Assembly: GCA_944320725.1 (NCBI GenBank) | Contig: CALUIM010000008.1 | Span: forward strand, 30,385-94,384 | Length of the DNA stretch: 64,000 nt | Direction of reading: 5' to 3' | Source: an uncultured Coriobacteriaceae bacterium | Lineage (GTDB): Bacteria; Actinomycetota; Coriobacteriia; Coriobacteriales; Coriobacteriaceae | Shown here: positions 9,168 to 18,163 of the stretch, in pieces | Layout of the letters: the number at the start of each line of letters is the position of its first letter | Numbering within the stretch: position 1 is the stretch's first letter | Made by a program: the position numbers and the translations under genes | The notes under the pieces: generated by a model | Database searches by the model: none | What the model saw: only the letters and a program-made list of their open reading frames with translations | What the model was told of the DNA's origin: nothing

Positions 9168-9890
9168 CTACGCGTCGCGCACAAGCTCCTCGACGATCGC
9201 CTCGAACGCCGCCACAGGGTCATTTGCGCCGGTAATAGGCCTGCCGATCACCAGATGGCTCGCACCGGCGCGGATGGCGGCGGCCGGTGTGGCAACACGA
9301 CTCTGGTCTCCCAGCGCGGCACCCGCGGGACGTACGCCCGGCGTCACAATAAGCGCCTCCTCACCTAAGAGTTGACGCATAGCCGCCGCTTCCTGTGGTG
9401 AGCAGACAATACCGTCTGCGCCATGGGAGCACGCGAGCTCAGCGAGCAGCGCCGCCTCGGAGGCGACATCGCGCTCGACACCGATACTCGCAAGCGCCTG
9501 CTGGTCCATGCTCGTGAGCACGGTGACGGCGATCACGCGCGCACGATCACCCTCGGTAAGCGCCACCGACGACACGCCTTCGAGTGCCGCAGCGGCCATG
9601 GGGCCCGCGCCCAATCCATGAATCGTGATGAGATCGGCACCAGTACGCGCAGCAGACGCAGCGGCACCACGAACCTGATGCGGGATGTCGTGCAGCTTAA
9701 GATCGAGAAACACCTTGAAGCCGCGCTCTTTAAAGGCAGAGACGATAGCGGGTCCCTCGGCATAGAACAGCGTCATGCCGATCTTGACCCATGTCGCCTT
9801 GCCGGCAAGAGCGTCGGCGAGCTCGAGGGCGCGCGGCGCATCGCAATCAAGCGCGACCATAATCCTCGAAGCGGCATCTTGCGCTAGCAT
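9168..9890 (-). CDS. pyrF: Orotidine 5'-phosphate decarboxylase
   Basis: PyrF converts OMP to UMP, the last step of de novo pyrimidine synthesis. The 240-residue protein starts at ATG 9890 (GGAG seven bases upstream) and overlaps the pyrD stop by seven bases. The type-1 OMP decarboxylase pattern is clear: MVALDCD near the N-terminus, KIGMTLFYAEGP, the catalytic FLDLKLHDIPHQV, and the phosphate-binding end TPGVRP...LVIGRPITGANDP. It is the last gene of the pyr operon. Confidence 0.95.
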   Translation of the reverse strand: MLAQDAASRIMVALDCDAPRALELADALAGKATWVKIGMTLFYAEGPAIVSAFKERGFKVFLDLKLHDIPHQVRGAAASAARTGADLITIHGLGAGPMAAAALEGVSSVALTEGDRARVIAVTVLTSMDQQALASIGVERDVASEAALLAELACSHGADGIVCSPQEAAAMRQLLGEEALIVTPGVRPAGAALGDQSRVATPAAAIRAGASHLVIGRPITGANDPVAAFEAIVEELVRDA

Positions 9891-10807
9891 TCGAACGCTC
9901 CAATCAGCTCGCTGATATGCGATACACCCTGAGATGCGGCCCATGCCTCGAGCTCATCGAGAATGCGGGACGCAGCGTCGGGCTCGGCGAAGCTCGCCAT
10001 GCCAACGGAGACGACTGAAGCACCCGCCAGGATGAACTCAGCTGCGTCCTCGCCAGTCATGACACCACCAACGCCGCAGACCGGAATATCGACCGCCTGG
10101 CATACCTCCCACACCATGCGTACAGCAATGGGATGCAGCAACGGGCCGGAAAGACCGCCGGTAGGCTTCGAAAGCTTGGAGCGGCGCGTATGGACGTCGA
10201 TCGCCATGCCCGGGATGGAATTGATGACCGTAAGACCGTCGGCGCCTTCTGCCTCGAGGGCCCGCGCGATCTCGGGCAGGCGAACCGGTGCCATCTTAAC
10301 GAGCAGCGGACGTTTGGTAATCGGACGACATGCGCGCATGACCTCAGCCGCGCCCTCGGGCGTCGAGCCGCACGCCGCACCACCGGCAGCGATATTGGGA
10401 CAGCTTACATTGAGCTCGAACGCGCTCGCCCACGGGCAAAGCTCCTCAAAGAGCTCAAGTGCAGCAACGTACTCCTCGGTGGAGTGCCCTGCTACCTGAC
10501 AGATAACCGCCGTTCCCTTGGACGCGAGGTCGGCGAGATACTCCCCCGATTCCTCGACCATGCCGCGCACACCAGGGTTCTGCAGGCCCACCGAGTTCAT
10601 CATGCCGCCACGGACCTCGGTCATACGGGGCTTGGGGTTACCAGGCCACGGCTCGGCGGCAGAACCCTTCGTGGTGATGGCACCGAGACGTGACACATCG
10701 AAGAAATTCTGGAACTGCCAGCCAAATCCAAACGTGCCGGAAGCGGTATTGATGGGGTTCTTAAGCTTCATGCCGGCGAAATCGACGGCCATATCGACAG
10801 TACTCAC
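9884..10807 (-). CDS. pyrD: Dihydroorotate dehydrogenase, class 1B catalytic subunit
   Basis: PyrD oxidises dihydroorotate to orotate with FMN and passes electrons to PyrK and NAD. The 307-residue protein starts at GTG 10807, seven bases after AGGAGG; the GTG overlaps the pyrK TGA. Visible motifs are NPINTASGTFGFG, the NSVGLQNPG substrate loop, NVSCPNI and the FMN-phosphate region GVGGVMTGEDAAEFILAGA. Class 1B enzymes use Cys as active base, consistent with the NVSCPN segment and adjacent pyrK. Confidence 0.95.
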   Translation of the reverse strand: MSTVDMAVDFAGMKLKNPINTASGTFGFGWQFQNFFDVSRLGAITTKGSAAEPWPGNPKPRMTEVRGGMMNSVGLQNPGVRGMVEESGEYLADLASKGTAVICQVAGHSTEEYVAALELFEELCPWASAFELNVSCPNIAAGGAACGSTPEGAAEVMRACRPITKRPLLVKMAPVRLPEIARALEAEGADGLTVINSIPGMAIDVHTRRSKLSKPTGGLSGPLLHPIAVRMVWEVCQAVDIPVCGVGGVMTGEDAAEFILAGASVVSVGMASFAEPDAASRILDELEAWAASQGVSHISELIGAFEC

Positions 10808-11601
10808 CAGACGACCTCCTGAGCATCGAAGACCGGGCCACACATGCAGGCGCCCTTCATACCGTGAACCGTCTCGACCGCGCACGTGGCGCATGCGCCG
10901 AAGCCGCAGCTCATCATGCGCTCAACCGAAGCCTCGCACGAGGCTGCAGCTTCCTCGGCAAGCGCGGCGATCTTTGCCATCATGGGCTCGGGACCGCACG
11001 TGGCTACGTAGTCATAATGGCGATCGGCGTCGCGCAGAAGCTGCTCGGCGGGAACGGTGCAGAATCCGTAGTGGCCGAGCGAACCGTCGTCGGTAGCAAG
11101 CAAAACAGCACCGGCGCCCGCATCTTTGAACGCATCGGCGCCAACGAGCGCAGAGGCAGTGGCAGCGCCGATACACACATCGAACGGAATGCCCGCCGCA
11201 CCAAGCTGACGAGCAAGGCAGAGCACCGGCGGCACGCCAATCCCGCCCGCAACGAGCAGGGCGCGCGTGCACCCTTCGGGTACGGTCCAACCATGGCCAC
11301 CAGGGCCAAGCACGGTGCTCGTGGCACCCGGCTGCATCTGAGCAAGGCGCTCGGTGCCCTCACCCACGACGGCATACCAGATATCGATGGTGCCCTCATC
11401 GGGATCTGCCGCGGCAAATGAGAGCGGGATACGCAGCAGGCTCATCGCGTTGCCAGGAACAGCGAGATTGAGGAACTGGCCGGGCTCGAGACGACGCGCA
11501 AGCTCGGGCGCGGCGATGCGCAGGGCATAGATGTCCTGCGCGATGGGCTCGTTGGTCACAACGGTGAAGTCATGAATACGAGCGGGAGAAGGCGTTGGCA
11601 T
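10804..11601 (-). CDS. pyrK: Dihydroorotate dehydrogenase electron-transfer subunit
   Basis: PyrK is the FAD and [2Fe-2S] subunit that connects PyrD to NAD. The 265-residue protein (ATG 11601) has an N-terminal FAD-binding barrel (EPGQFLNLAVPG), an NAD-binding domain (LLVAGGIGVPPV) and the C-terminal cysteine cluster CGFGACATC...CMCGPVF that binds the iron-sulfur centre. It is followed without a gap by pyrD, with which it forms the heterotetramer. Confidence 0.95.
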   Translation of the reverse strand: MPTPSPARIHDFTVVTNEPIAQDIYALRIAAPELARRLEPGQFLNLAVPGNAMSLLRIPLSFAAADPDEGTIDIWYAVVGEGTERLAQMQPGATSTVLGPGGHGWTVPEGCTRALLVAGGIGVPPVLCLARQLGAAGIPFDVCIGAATASALVGADAFKDAGAGAVLLATDDGSLGHYGFCTVPAEQLLRDADRHYDYVATCGPEPMMAKIAALAEEAAASCEASVERMMSCGFGACATCAVETVHGMKGACMCGPVFDAQEVVW

Positions 11602-11688
11602 ATGGCTCCCTTCAAAACGATGATGCACGGCCCACGCAGACGCGGGCCGTGCACTCAGCATACCATGACAGGCTAAGGCATCTACGCG

Positions 11689-12978
11689 TTACAGCACGAC
11701 ACCGTCACGCAGGGTCTGCTTGCCGCCCACGAAGACATCGGTCGCGCGGCCGGTTACCGCGCACCCGTCGAAGCCGCAGTTATCGGCCTTGGACTCATAC
11801 CCGTCCTCGCCAACGGTCCAGCTGCACGCCGGATTGAACACGGTGAGGTCGGCAAGGGAGCCAGCAACAACACCCACGGGCTCAAGCCCGAGGATGCGGC
11901 GCGGGTTGATGCTCATGAGCTCGACCATGCGACCGTAATCGATGGTGCCCTTAGCAACGAGGTTGGTGAGCACAAGCGCCAGCGACGCCTCGATACCGGT
12001 CATGCCGAAGGGCGCAAGCTCGAACTCGCGGGACTTCTCCCACGCGGCATGCGGGGCATGATCGGTCACAATCGCATCGACCGTGCCGTCGACGACGCCC
12101 GCGATAACGGCCTCGGCATCGGCGGCCGTGCGCAGCGGCGGGTTAACCTTGAGACGCGTATCGTAGGTACCGGTGATGGCATCCTCGGTGAGGAACATAT
12201 GATGCGGCGTTGCCTCGCAGGTAACCGGCAGGCCCTCGGCCTTGGCAGCACGCACCAGCTCGACGCCACGCGCCGTGGAGATGTGCTGGATGTGCAGCTT
12301 GGCACCGGTGAGACGAGCAAGCGCGATATCGCGCGCGATCTGAATTTCCTCGCCCTCGGCAGGCCAACCAAGCAGGCCCAAGCGGGTGGAGCACACGCCC
12401 TCATTCACCTGGCCCTCGCCCACAAGGTCCTCGTCTTGGGCGTGGCTCATGAAGGTCTTGTTGAACATCTTGCCGTAGTCCATGCAGCGGCGCATCATGC
12501 CTGCGCCCTGGACACCGCGACCATCATCGGTGAAGGCAACAGCACCATGTGCCACCATGTCACCCATCTCGGAAAGAATCTCGCCCTTGAGGCCCTTCGA
12601 GCAGGCACCAGCCGGGAAGACGCGGCAGTGGCCCTCGCGCGCGGCGACGGACTTGACGTACTCGACCACCGTGCCGTTATCGGTCACCGGGTCGGTGTTG
12701 GGCATGGAGCAAACACCGGTCATACCGCCCTTGGCAGCTGCACGGGTCTCGCTCTCGATCGTGCCCTTGTGCTCGTAGCCGGGCTCACGAAGATGCACGT
12801 GCATATCAACGAGACCAGGGACGAGATACTTGCCAGACAGCTCGATGACCTCGCAGGCATCGGCGGAGAGGTTCTCCCCTACCTCGACGATGCGCTCGCC
12901 ATCAACCTTGACATCCATGATGCCGTCGAGACCGTTGGCGGGATCGACGACGTGGGCACCCTTAAGCAGAAAGGCCAT
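11689..12978 (-). CDS. pyrC: Dihydroorotase
   Basis: PyrC cyclises carbamoyl-aspartate to dihydroorotate. The 429-residue, type-I (long) amidohydrolase has the zinc motif DMHVHLREPG near residue 60, the second metal-ligand region around HIQHISTARGVEL, and TDHAPHA with the catalytic Asp. The start at ATG 12978 is chosen because GGAGGTG lies six bases upstream. It overlaps the end of pyrB by 17 bases. Confidence 0.95.
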   Translation of the reverse strand: MAFLLKGAHVVDPANGLDGIMDVKVDGERIVEVGENLSADACEVIELSGKYLVPGLVDMHVHLREPGYEHKGTIESETRAAAKGGMTGVCSMPNTDPVTDNGTVVEYVKSVAAREGHCRVFPAGACSKGLKGEILSEMGDMVAHGAVAFTDDGRGVQGAGMMRRCMDYGKMFNKTFMSHAQDEDLVGEGQVNEGVCSTRLGLLGWPAEGEEIQIARDIALARLTGAKLHIQHISTARGVELVRAAKAEGLPVTCEATPHHMFLTEDAITGTYDTRLKVNPPLRTAADAEAVIAGVVDGTVDAIVTDHAPHAAWEKSREFELAPFGMTGIEASLALVLTNLVAKGTIDYGRMVELMSINPRRILGLEPVGVVAGSLADLTVFNPACSWTVGEDGYESKADNCGFDGCAVTGRATDVFVGGKQTLRDGVVL

Positions 12979-13906
12979 TATCAGCACCTCCAAGAAGCAG
13001 ATACAAAGCAGCCATGCGGACGCAGATGCCCGCATACACCTGGTCGAGAATCACGGAGCGCTCCGGATGATCGGCCATGTAGGAATCGAACTCGACACCG
13101 CGGTTGATGGGGCCCGGATGGCACACGATCGCATCGGGCTTCATGAGCTTCTCGCGGTTCTTGGTGAGGCCGAACAGCTGATGGTACTCGCGCAGGCTCG
13201 GGAAGGGCGCACCCTCCAGACGCTCGCGCTGAATGCGCAGCATGTAAACCACATCGAGCTCGGGGAGCACGTCATCGAGCGAGTAGCTCACGTGATCGGC
13301 CCCGAGCACCTCGGGCGCCGCGGGAATGAGCGTACCGGGCGCCACGACCGTGACCTCAGCACCCATGATCTTAAGCGCCGGGATGAGCGAGCCGCAAACG
13401 CGCGAGTGCGCGATGTCGCCCACGATGCCCACCTTGAGGCCCTCGAAGTTCTGCTTGCGCTCCCAGATGGAATACAGGTCGAGCAGCGCCTGGGTGGGAT
13501 GGCCATGCTTGCCGTCGCCGGCGTCGATGACATGCGCCGGACTATGCTGCGTGATGATGTAGGGAGCGCCGGCGTGCTTATCGCGAACGATGATCATGTC
13601 GATCTTGTACGCGTTGAGCGTCATGACGGTGTCGATGAGGCTCTCGCCCTTCACCGTGGAGGTCGAGGAGCCACCGAAGTTGAGGCTATCGGCAGAAAGG
13701 CGCTTCTCGGCAAGCTCGAAGGAAGAGCGGGTGCGCGTCGAGGGCTCGTTGAACATGTTCACGATGGTCTTGCCCTTGAGCGTGGGAACCTTCTTGATGG
13801 CGCGCTCGTTGACCGACGAGAACGCCTTGGCGGTCTCGAGGATGGTCATGATATCGGTATCGGAATACTCCGAGATATCGATGAGGTGCTTGTGGTTGAA
13901 CGACAT
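12962..13906 (-). CDS. pyrB: Aspartate carbamoyltransferase catalytic chain
   Basis: The enzyme joins carbamoyl phosphate and aspartate, the committed step. The 314-residue chain shows the carbamoyl-phosphate loop EPSTRTRSSFE, the HPTQALLDLYSI segment and the aspartate-site region HPGPINRGVE. No pyrI regulatory gene is next to it, so the enzyme is probably of the unregulated homotrimer type, with control by PyrR instead. Confidence 0.95.
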   Translation of the reverse strand: MSFNHKHLIDISEYSDTDIMTILETAKAFSSVNERAIKKVPTLKGKTIVNMFNEPSTRTRSSFELAEKRLSADSLNFGGSSTSTVKGESLIDTVMTLNAYKIDMIIVRDKHAGAPYIITQHSPAHVIDAGDGKHGHPTQALLDLYSIWERKQNFEGLKVGIVGDIAHSRVCGSLIPALKIMGAEVTVVAPGTLIPAAPEVLGADHVSYSLDDVLPELDVVYMLRIQRERLEGAPFPSLREYHQLFGLTKNREKLMKPDAIVCHPGPINRGVEFDSYMADHPERSVILDQVYAGICVRMAALYLLLGGADNGLSA

Positions 13907-13909
13907 GGA

Positions 13910-14503
<594 letters not shown>

Positions 14504-14530
14504 TCATGCCCGCCGGGACGTCGCTCCGGC

Positions 14531-14568
14531 AAAAAAATAGATGCCCAACCGCAGCGCGGCAAGACATC
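14531..14568 (-). terminator. pyr operon attenuator (intrinsic terminator in the pyrR leader)
   Basis: In the minus-strand leader a 13-pair imperfect stem (GATGTCTTGCCGC / GCGGTTGGGCATC, loop GCT; one T-T mismatch and some G-U pairs) is followed by TATTTTTTT. This is an intrinsic terminator 40 bases before pyrR. A second hairpin, GCCGG/CCGGC (14512-14530), lies between it and the ribosome site. Position and context fit PyrR-controlled attenuation. Confidence 0.8.
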
Positions 14569-14574
14569 GGCAAG

Positions 14575-14588
14575 AGGCTCGCGAGATC
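14575..14588 (-). promoter_or_regulatory. Candidate PyrR-binding element
   Basis: GAUCUCGCGAGCCU in the leader RNA, just upstream of the terminator stem, agrees with 11 of 14 positions of the known PyrR-binding consensus ARUCCNGNGAGGYU. Its placement before the attenuator is where an anti-antiterminator should lie. Confidence 0.5.
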
Positions 14589-14640
14589 GCGATATATAGC
14601 GTCCTTGCGGTATCTCGTACGCGCTTAAAGGTCACGTTTG

Positions 14641-14646
14641 ATTATA
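14641..14646 (-). promoter_or_regulatory. pyr operon -10 box
   Basis: A perfect TATAAT on the minus strand about 150 bases before pyrR. The region 17-18 bases upstream (GTATAG or CGTATA) is a poor -35 box, so the promoter is moderately supported; a transcript from here would include the whole attenuator. Confidence 0.5.
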
Positions 14647-14706
14647 CACATTGACGCATTGTTCTATACGGCTGAGATTGCCACGCATCAAGCGCACACA
14701 AGGGCG

Positions 14707-15456
14707 CTAGGCGAACTGGTGCTTGTATGCCTCGCAGACCTCCGCCACCGGGCCGTCCATGCGCAAATCGCCCTTCTCGATCCAAATGGCACGATTGCAG
14801 ATGCGCTCGACCTGCTCGATCGAATGGCTCACAAACAGCACCGTAACCTTGCCAGAATCGATGAAGTGCTGGATGCGTTCCTCGCACTTGTTCTGGAAGA
14901 AGACGTCGCCCACCGAAAGCGTCTCGTCGACGATCAAAACATCCGGCTCGGTAACGGTGGCGATGGCGAACGCGATACGCGCCACCATGCCCGAGGAATA
15001 GTTCTTGAGCGGCATATCCATGAAGTCAGCGAGCTCGGCGAAGTCGATGATCTCCTGAAGATGCTCGTTGATGAAGTCCTTGGAGTAGCCCAGCAAGGAG
15101 CCGTTAAGATAGATGTTCTCGCGCGCGGTAAGCTCGGGATCGAATCCAGCGCCAAGCTCGATGAGCGGGGCGATGTTGCCACGAACCACGATCTCGCCTT
15201 CCGAGGGCTCGAGCACGCCAGCGATGCATTTGAGCATCGTCGACTTACCGGAGCCATTCGTGCCCACCAGGCCCACGACCTCGCCCGGACGAATCTTGAA
15301 CGAGACGTGCTTGAGCGCCTTGAACTCCTTGAAGAACAGCTCATGACGCATGATCTTGATGAAGTACTCCTTCAAGTTGTTGAGCTGCTCGCTCGCGATG
15401 TTGAAGATCATCGAGACGTCGTTGACCTCGACTGCGAACTCGGATTCATGTGCCAT
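14707..15456 (-). CDS. Polysaccharide/teichoic-acid ABC exporter, ATP-binding protein (Wzt/TagH-like)
   Basis: This 249-residue ATPase powers export of lipid-linked glycans. It has Walker A GTNGSGKST near residue 72, the ABC signature YSSGMVARIAFA (about 163), Walker B VLIVDETLSVGD and an H-loop SHSIEQ. The N-terminal segment before the nucleotide-binding domain (FNIASEQLNNLKEYFIKIMR) is typical of the Wzt/TagH subfamily rather than of lipoprotein or drug exporters. It has no C-terminal sugar-binding domain. It is 30 bases downstream of its permease. Confidence 0.88.
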   Translation of the reverse strand: MAHESEFAVEVNDVSMIFNIASEQLNNLKEYFIKIMRHELFFKEFKALKHVSFKIRPGEVVGLVGTNGSGKSTMLKCIAGVLEPSEGEIVVRGNIAPLIELGAGFDPELTARENIYLNGSLLGYSKDFINEHLQEIIDFAELADFMDMPLKNYSSGMVARIAFAIATVTEPDVLIVDETLSVGDVFFQNKCEERIQHFIDSGKVTVLFVSHSIEQVERICNRAIWIEKGDLRMDGPVAEVCEAYKHQFA

Positions 15457-15486
15457 GGGAATCGTTTCCTGTTCTTTGGTACGAAC

Positions 15487-16308
15487 TTAGATGTAGAGAA
15501 TGAACTTGTGCTCGGTCTTATGGAAGACGATGAGGCCGAACACCAGGGCCACAAGTGCCCAGGCAACAGCCAGAATGAGCACCGTTGTCGTGGGTGTCGA
15601 CTGGTATACGATGGCGCAACGCATCATCTCGAGGAAGTTATACATGGGGTTGGCCTTAACCACCCAGATGACGATCTGCGGCGCATTGGAGTTCGTGAGC
15701 AGCGACAGATCCCAGAAAATCGGCGTGAGATAGGTCCACGCCGTAAGCGCGACGCTCCAGAGATGAATCATGTCGCGGAAAAAGACCGCCAGCGCGCCAA
15801 TGAGCAGGCTGATACCGATGCAGAAGACCATGAGCAACAGCAGCGCCGGAATCATCCAAACCAAATGCCACGTGGGCGCAACGCGGAAGAACAGCATGAC
15901 AACGACGACGGCAATGAGCGAGAAGCCGAAGTTCACCATTGCGGAGAACACCTTCTGCACCGGGAACACCCAGCGATCCACCTTGACCTTCTTGAGCAGG
16001 GGCGCCGCCGAGATGATCGACGTAAGACCGCCGTTGGTCGCTTCGCTCATAAGCGAGAACGTGATGTTACCTACGATGAGGTACAGCGGGTAATTCTCGA
16101 CATTGGAGCCGCGCAGAAAGTACGAGAACACGAAGCTCATGATCATCATCATGAGCAACGGATTGAGCACGCTCCAAATAACGCCCAGCACCGAACGACG
16201 GTAGCGAAGCTTGAAATCCTTGGTTACAAGCTGCTGAAGGATATAGCCGTCTTTTTGAAGGCCTGTTTTAGCGTGAGATGCCGATGTGGCTAACGTTGCG
16301 TTTGGCAC
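15487..16308 (-). CDS. Polysaccharide/teichoic-acid ABC exporter, permease (Wzm/TagG-like)
   Basis: The 273-residue ABC-2 permease has six predicted membrane helices. The cytosolic N-terminus carries LVTKDFKLRYRRSVLGVIWS, the hallmark of Wzm/TagG permeases. Start is GTG 16308 with GAGGAG five bases upstream. It forms a full exporter with the next gene. The exported polymer is unknown, and the cluster at 1-4.2 kb is about 10 kb away, so a shared pathway is only possible. Confidence 0.88.
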   Translation of the reverse strand: MPNATLATSASHAKTGLQKDGYILQQLVTKDFKLRYRRSVLGVIWSVLNPLLMMMIMSFVFSYFLRGSNVENYPLYLIVGNITFSLMSEATNGGLTSIISAAPLLKKVKVDRWVFPVQKVFSAMVNFGFSLIAVVVVMLFFRVAPTWHLVWMIPALLLLMVFCIGISLLIGALAVFFRDMIHLWSVALTAWTYLTPIFWDLSLLTNSNAPQIVIWVVKANPMYNFLEMMRCAIVYQSTPTTTVLILAVAWALVALVFGLIVFHKTEHKFILYI

Positions 16309-16389
16309 AGAAGCTCCTCATGAGGTTGCTGTTGTTCGCCGATAGGAACGTGGGACATTCTATCACAGCAAATTTTTTCACATTTCTCC

Positions 16390-16417
16390 TTGCGCATCGT
16401 CACGAGTTTTGTATACT
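16390..16417 (+). promoter_or_regulatory. Predicted promoter of tRNA-Asn
   Basis: TTGCGC, 16 bases, then TATACT on the plus strand, ending 28 bases before the tRNA. The spacing and direction fit a tRNA promoter. Confidence 0.55.
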
Positions 16418-16445
16418 AATTTCTGTTGCTTGCGAGCACCTACAT

Positions 16446-16520
16446 TCCTCGGTAGCTCAATGGTAGAGCACGCGGCTGTTAACCGCGCTGTTGTAGGTTC
16501 GAGTCCTACCCGGGGAGCCA
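16446..16520 (+). tRNA. tRNA-Asn (GTT)
   Basis: A full cloverleaf of 75 bases including an encoded CCA end. The anticodon loop CTGTTAA gives anticodon GTT (Asn); the T-loop GGTTCGAGTCC and the D-arm AGCTCAATGGTAGAGC are canonical. The acceptor stem TCCTCGG pairs with CCGGGGA with one G-U. Confidence 0.97.
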
Positions 16521-16530
16521 GATTTTACCA

Positions 16531-16552
16531 CCCGCCTCTCGGCGGGTTTTTT
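16531..16552 (+). terminator. Intrinsic terminator of tRNA-Asn
   Basis: CCCGCC-TCTC-GGCGGG followed by six T, ten bases after the tRNA on the plus strand. Confidence 0.9.
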
Positions 16553-16632
16553 CTTATCTCGACCTACGAGACGCCTCTGCGCAACACACCTATCCGCGGC
16601 ACGTCGCACCGAACACAGCGCGTGTATACGAC

Positions 16633-16675
16633 ATTGACCGCTCAGCGCCGACATGCGGGCTGCTGAGCGGTCAAT
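16633..16675. terminator. 14-bp perfect inverted repeat downstream of rpoD
   Basis: ATTGACCGCTCAGC (16633-16646) is repeated in reverse complement at 16662-16675 with a 15-base loop. It lies 49 bases after the rpoD stop on the minus strand and has no T tract on that side. It probably ends or protects the rpoD transcript. The stretch 16553-16723 holds nothing else recognisable. Confidence 0.55.
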
Positions 16676-16723
16676 GAAGCTACAACACAGTTGATGAATG
16701 CACGAAGGCAACGTGCCGAACTA

Positions 16724-18046
16724 TTAGCTCTCGACGTAATCCTTGAGCTTGCTCGAGCGCGACGGATGACGCAGCTTTGCCAGCGTCTTCGACTCGATCT
16801 GACGGATGCGCTCGCGCGTGACGCCAAACTCGCGACCAACTTCCTCGAGCGTGCGCGGATGGCCATCAACAAGACCAAAGCGCAGCTCAATTACCTTACG
16901 CTCGCGATCGGCCAGCGAGTCCAGCACCTGCGACAGCTGCTCTTTGAGCATCGAGAAGCTCGCTGCATCCGGCGGAACAACAGCCTGGGAGTCCTCGATG
17001 AAATCGCCCAGCTGGGAATCCTCTTCCTCACCGATAGGCGTCTCAAGCGAGACCGGCTCCTGGCTGATCTTCTGGATCTCGCGCACGCGATCGGCACTCA
17101 TATCCATCTCGGCACCGATCTCCTCGGGAGTCGGGTCGCGGCCAAGATCTTGCAGGAGCTGACGCTGCACGCGGACGAGCTTGTTGATCGTCTCGACCAT
17201 GTGGACGGGAATGCGGATGGTGCGCGCCTGGTCGGCAATGGCGCGCGTAATGGCCTGGCGAATCCACCAGGTGGCATACGTGGAGAACTTAAAGCCCTTC
17301 TCGTAGTCGAACTTCTCGACCGCACGAATGAGACCGAGGTTGCCTTCCTGGATGAGGTCCAAGAAGAGCATGCCGCGACCAACATAGCGCTTGGCGATGG
17401 AGACCACGAGACGCAGGTTCGCGGAGATGAGCGCCTGCTTCGCCTCAAGACCAACCTGCTCGACCCGCATCAGGCGGCGCATCTCGGCGCGCGTAAGCGT
17501 CATGTCGCCGCGCTCGGCAGCTTCGAGCTTGTCAGTTGCCTCAAGACCAGCCTCGATCTTCATCGCAAGATCGACCTCGTCGGAAGCGGTCAGGAGGTCG
17601 ACCTTGCCGATCTCCTTGAGATACATGCGTACCGGGTCGCCGGTCAGCATAACGGTCGAGGCGTCGATGCCGCGCATCCGTGACCGCGAACGTGACGTGC
17701 GCACACGGGACTTCTTCTTGGGACGCGCCGACGCCATCTCGGCATCGGCGTTCTTGGCGATTTTGATGTCGTGATCTTCCGAGCTCTCGTCGTCAAGATC
17801 ATCGCTCAGATCATCGTCGACCACGATGTCGCCGGCGTCGCCATCTTCGGACTGCGAGATAACCTCGACGCCCTGGTCGCGAAGCGCCTGATAAATCGAG
17901 CCAAGCTGCGTATCGGAAACCTCGACATCCTTGAGCACGATCTGAATCTCGTCTTCGGTTACCGAGCCAGACTTGGTACCGCGATTAACGAGCTTCTCGA
18001 TATAGGTGTCGAGTTCAAGTGCATGCTTCTCCGTCTTTTTTGGCAC
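16724..18046 (-). CDS. rpoD: Primary sigma factor (sigma-A/sigma-70)
   Basis: The 440-residue protein has an N-terminal 1.1-like region, a basic patch ([17 protein letters not shown]), region 1.2/2.1 starting at [11 protein letters not shown], region 2.4 with [16 protein letters not shown], region 3, and region 4.2 with [21 protein letters not shown]. The start GTG 18046 has AAGGGAG five bases upstream; another GTG 15 bases earlier lies on the ribosome site and is rejected. It is the last gene of the long rimP-to-rpoD run, about 117 bases after dnaG. Confidence 0.97.
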   Translation of the reverse strand: MPKKTEKHALELDTYIEKLVNRGTKSGSVTEDEIQIVLKDVEVSDTQLGSIYQALRDQGVEVISQSEDGDAGDIVVDDDLSDDLDDESSEDHDIKIAKNADAEMASARPKKKSRVRTSRSRSRMRGIDASTVMLTGDPVRMYLKEIGKVDLLTASDEVDLAMKIEAGLEATDKLEAAERGDMTLTRAEMRRLMRVEQVGLEAKQALISANLRLVVSIAKRYVGRGMLFLDLIQEGNLGLIRAVEKFDYEKGFKFSTYATWWIRQAITRAIADQARTIRIPVHMVETINKLVRVQRQLLQDLGRDPTPEEIGAEMDMSADRVREIQKISQEPVSLETPIGEEEDSQLGDFIEDSQAVVPPDAASFSMLKEQLSQVLDSLADRERKVIELRFGLVDGHPRTLEEVGREFGVTRERIRQIESKTLAKLRHPSRSSKLKDYVES

Positions 18047-18163
18047 AGAGTCTCCCTTCACTGCCCACAGGACTCACCACTTTAACACATCTCTCTATAC
18101 CCACCGCTGAGGTACACAAGCACACCAAAATCGTCGAAACACATCTGTGACAGCATGGCGCGC

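Noticed and set aside
14638..16293. Plus-strand 551-residue open frame opposite the ABC exporter
   Set aside because: Composition (very rich in His, Asp, Arg) is that of antisense reading of a GC-rich gene; the minus-strand ABC genes are certain.
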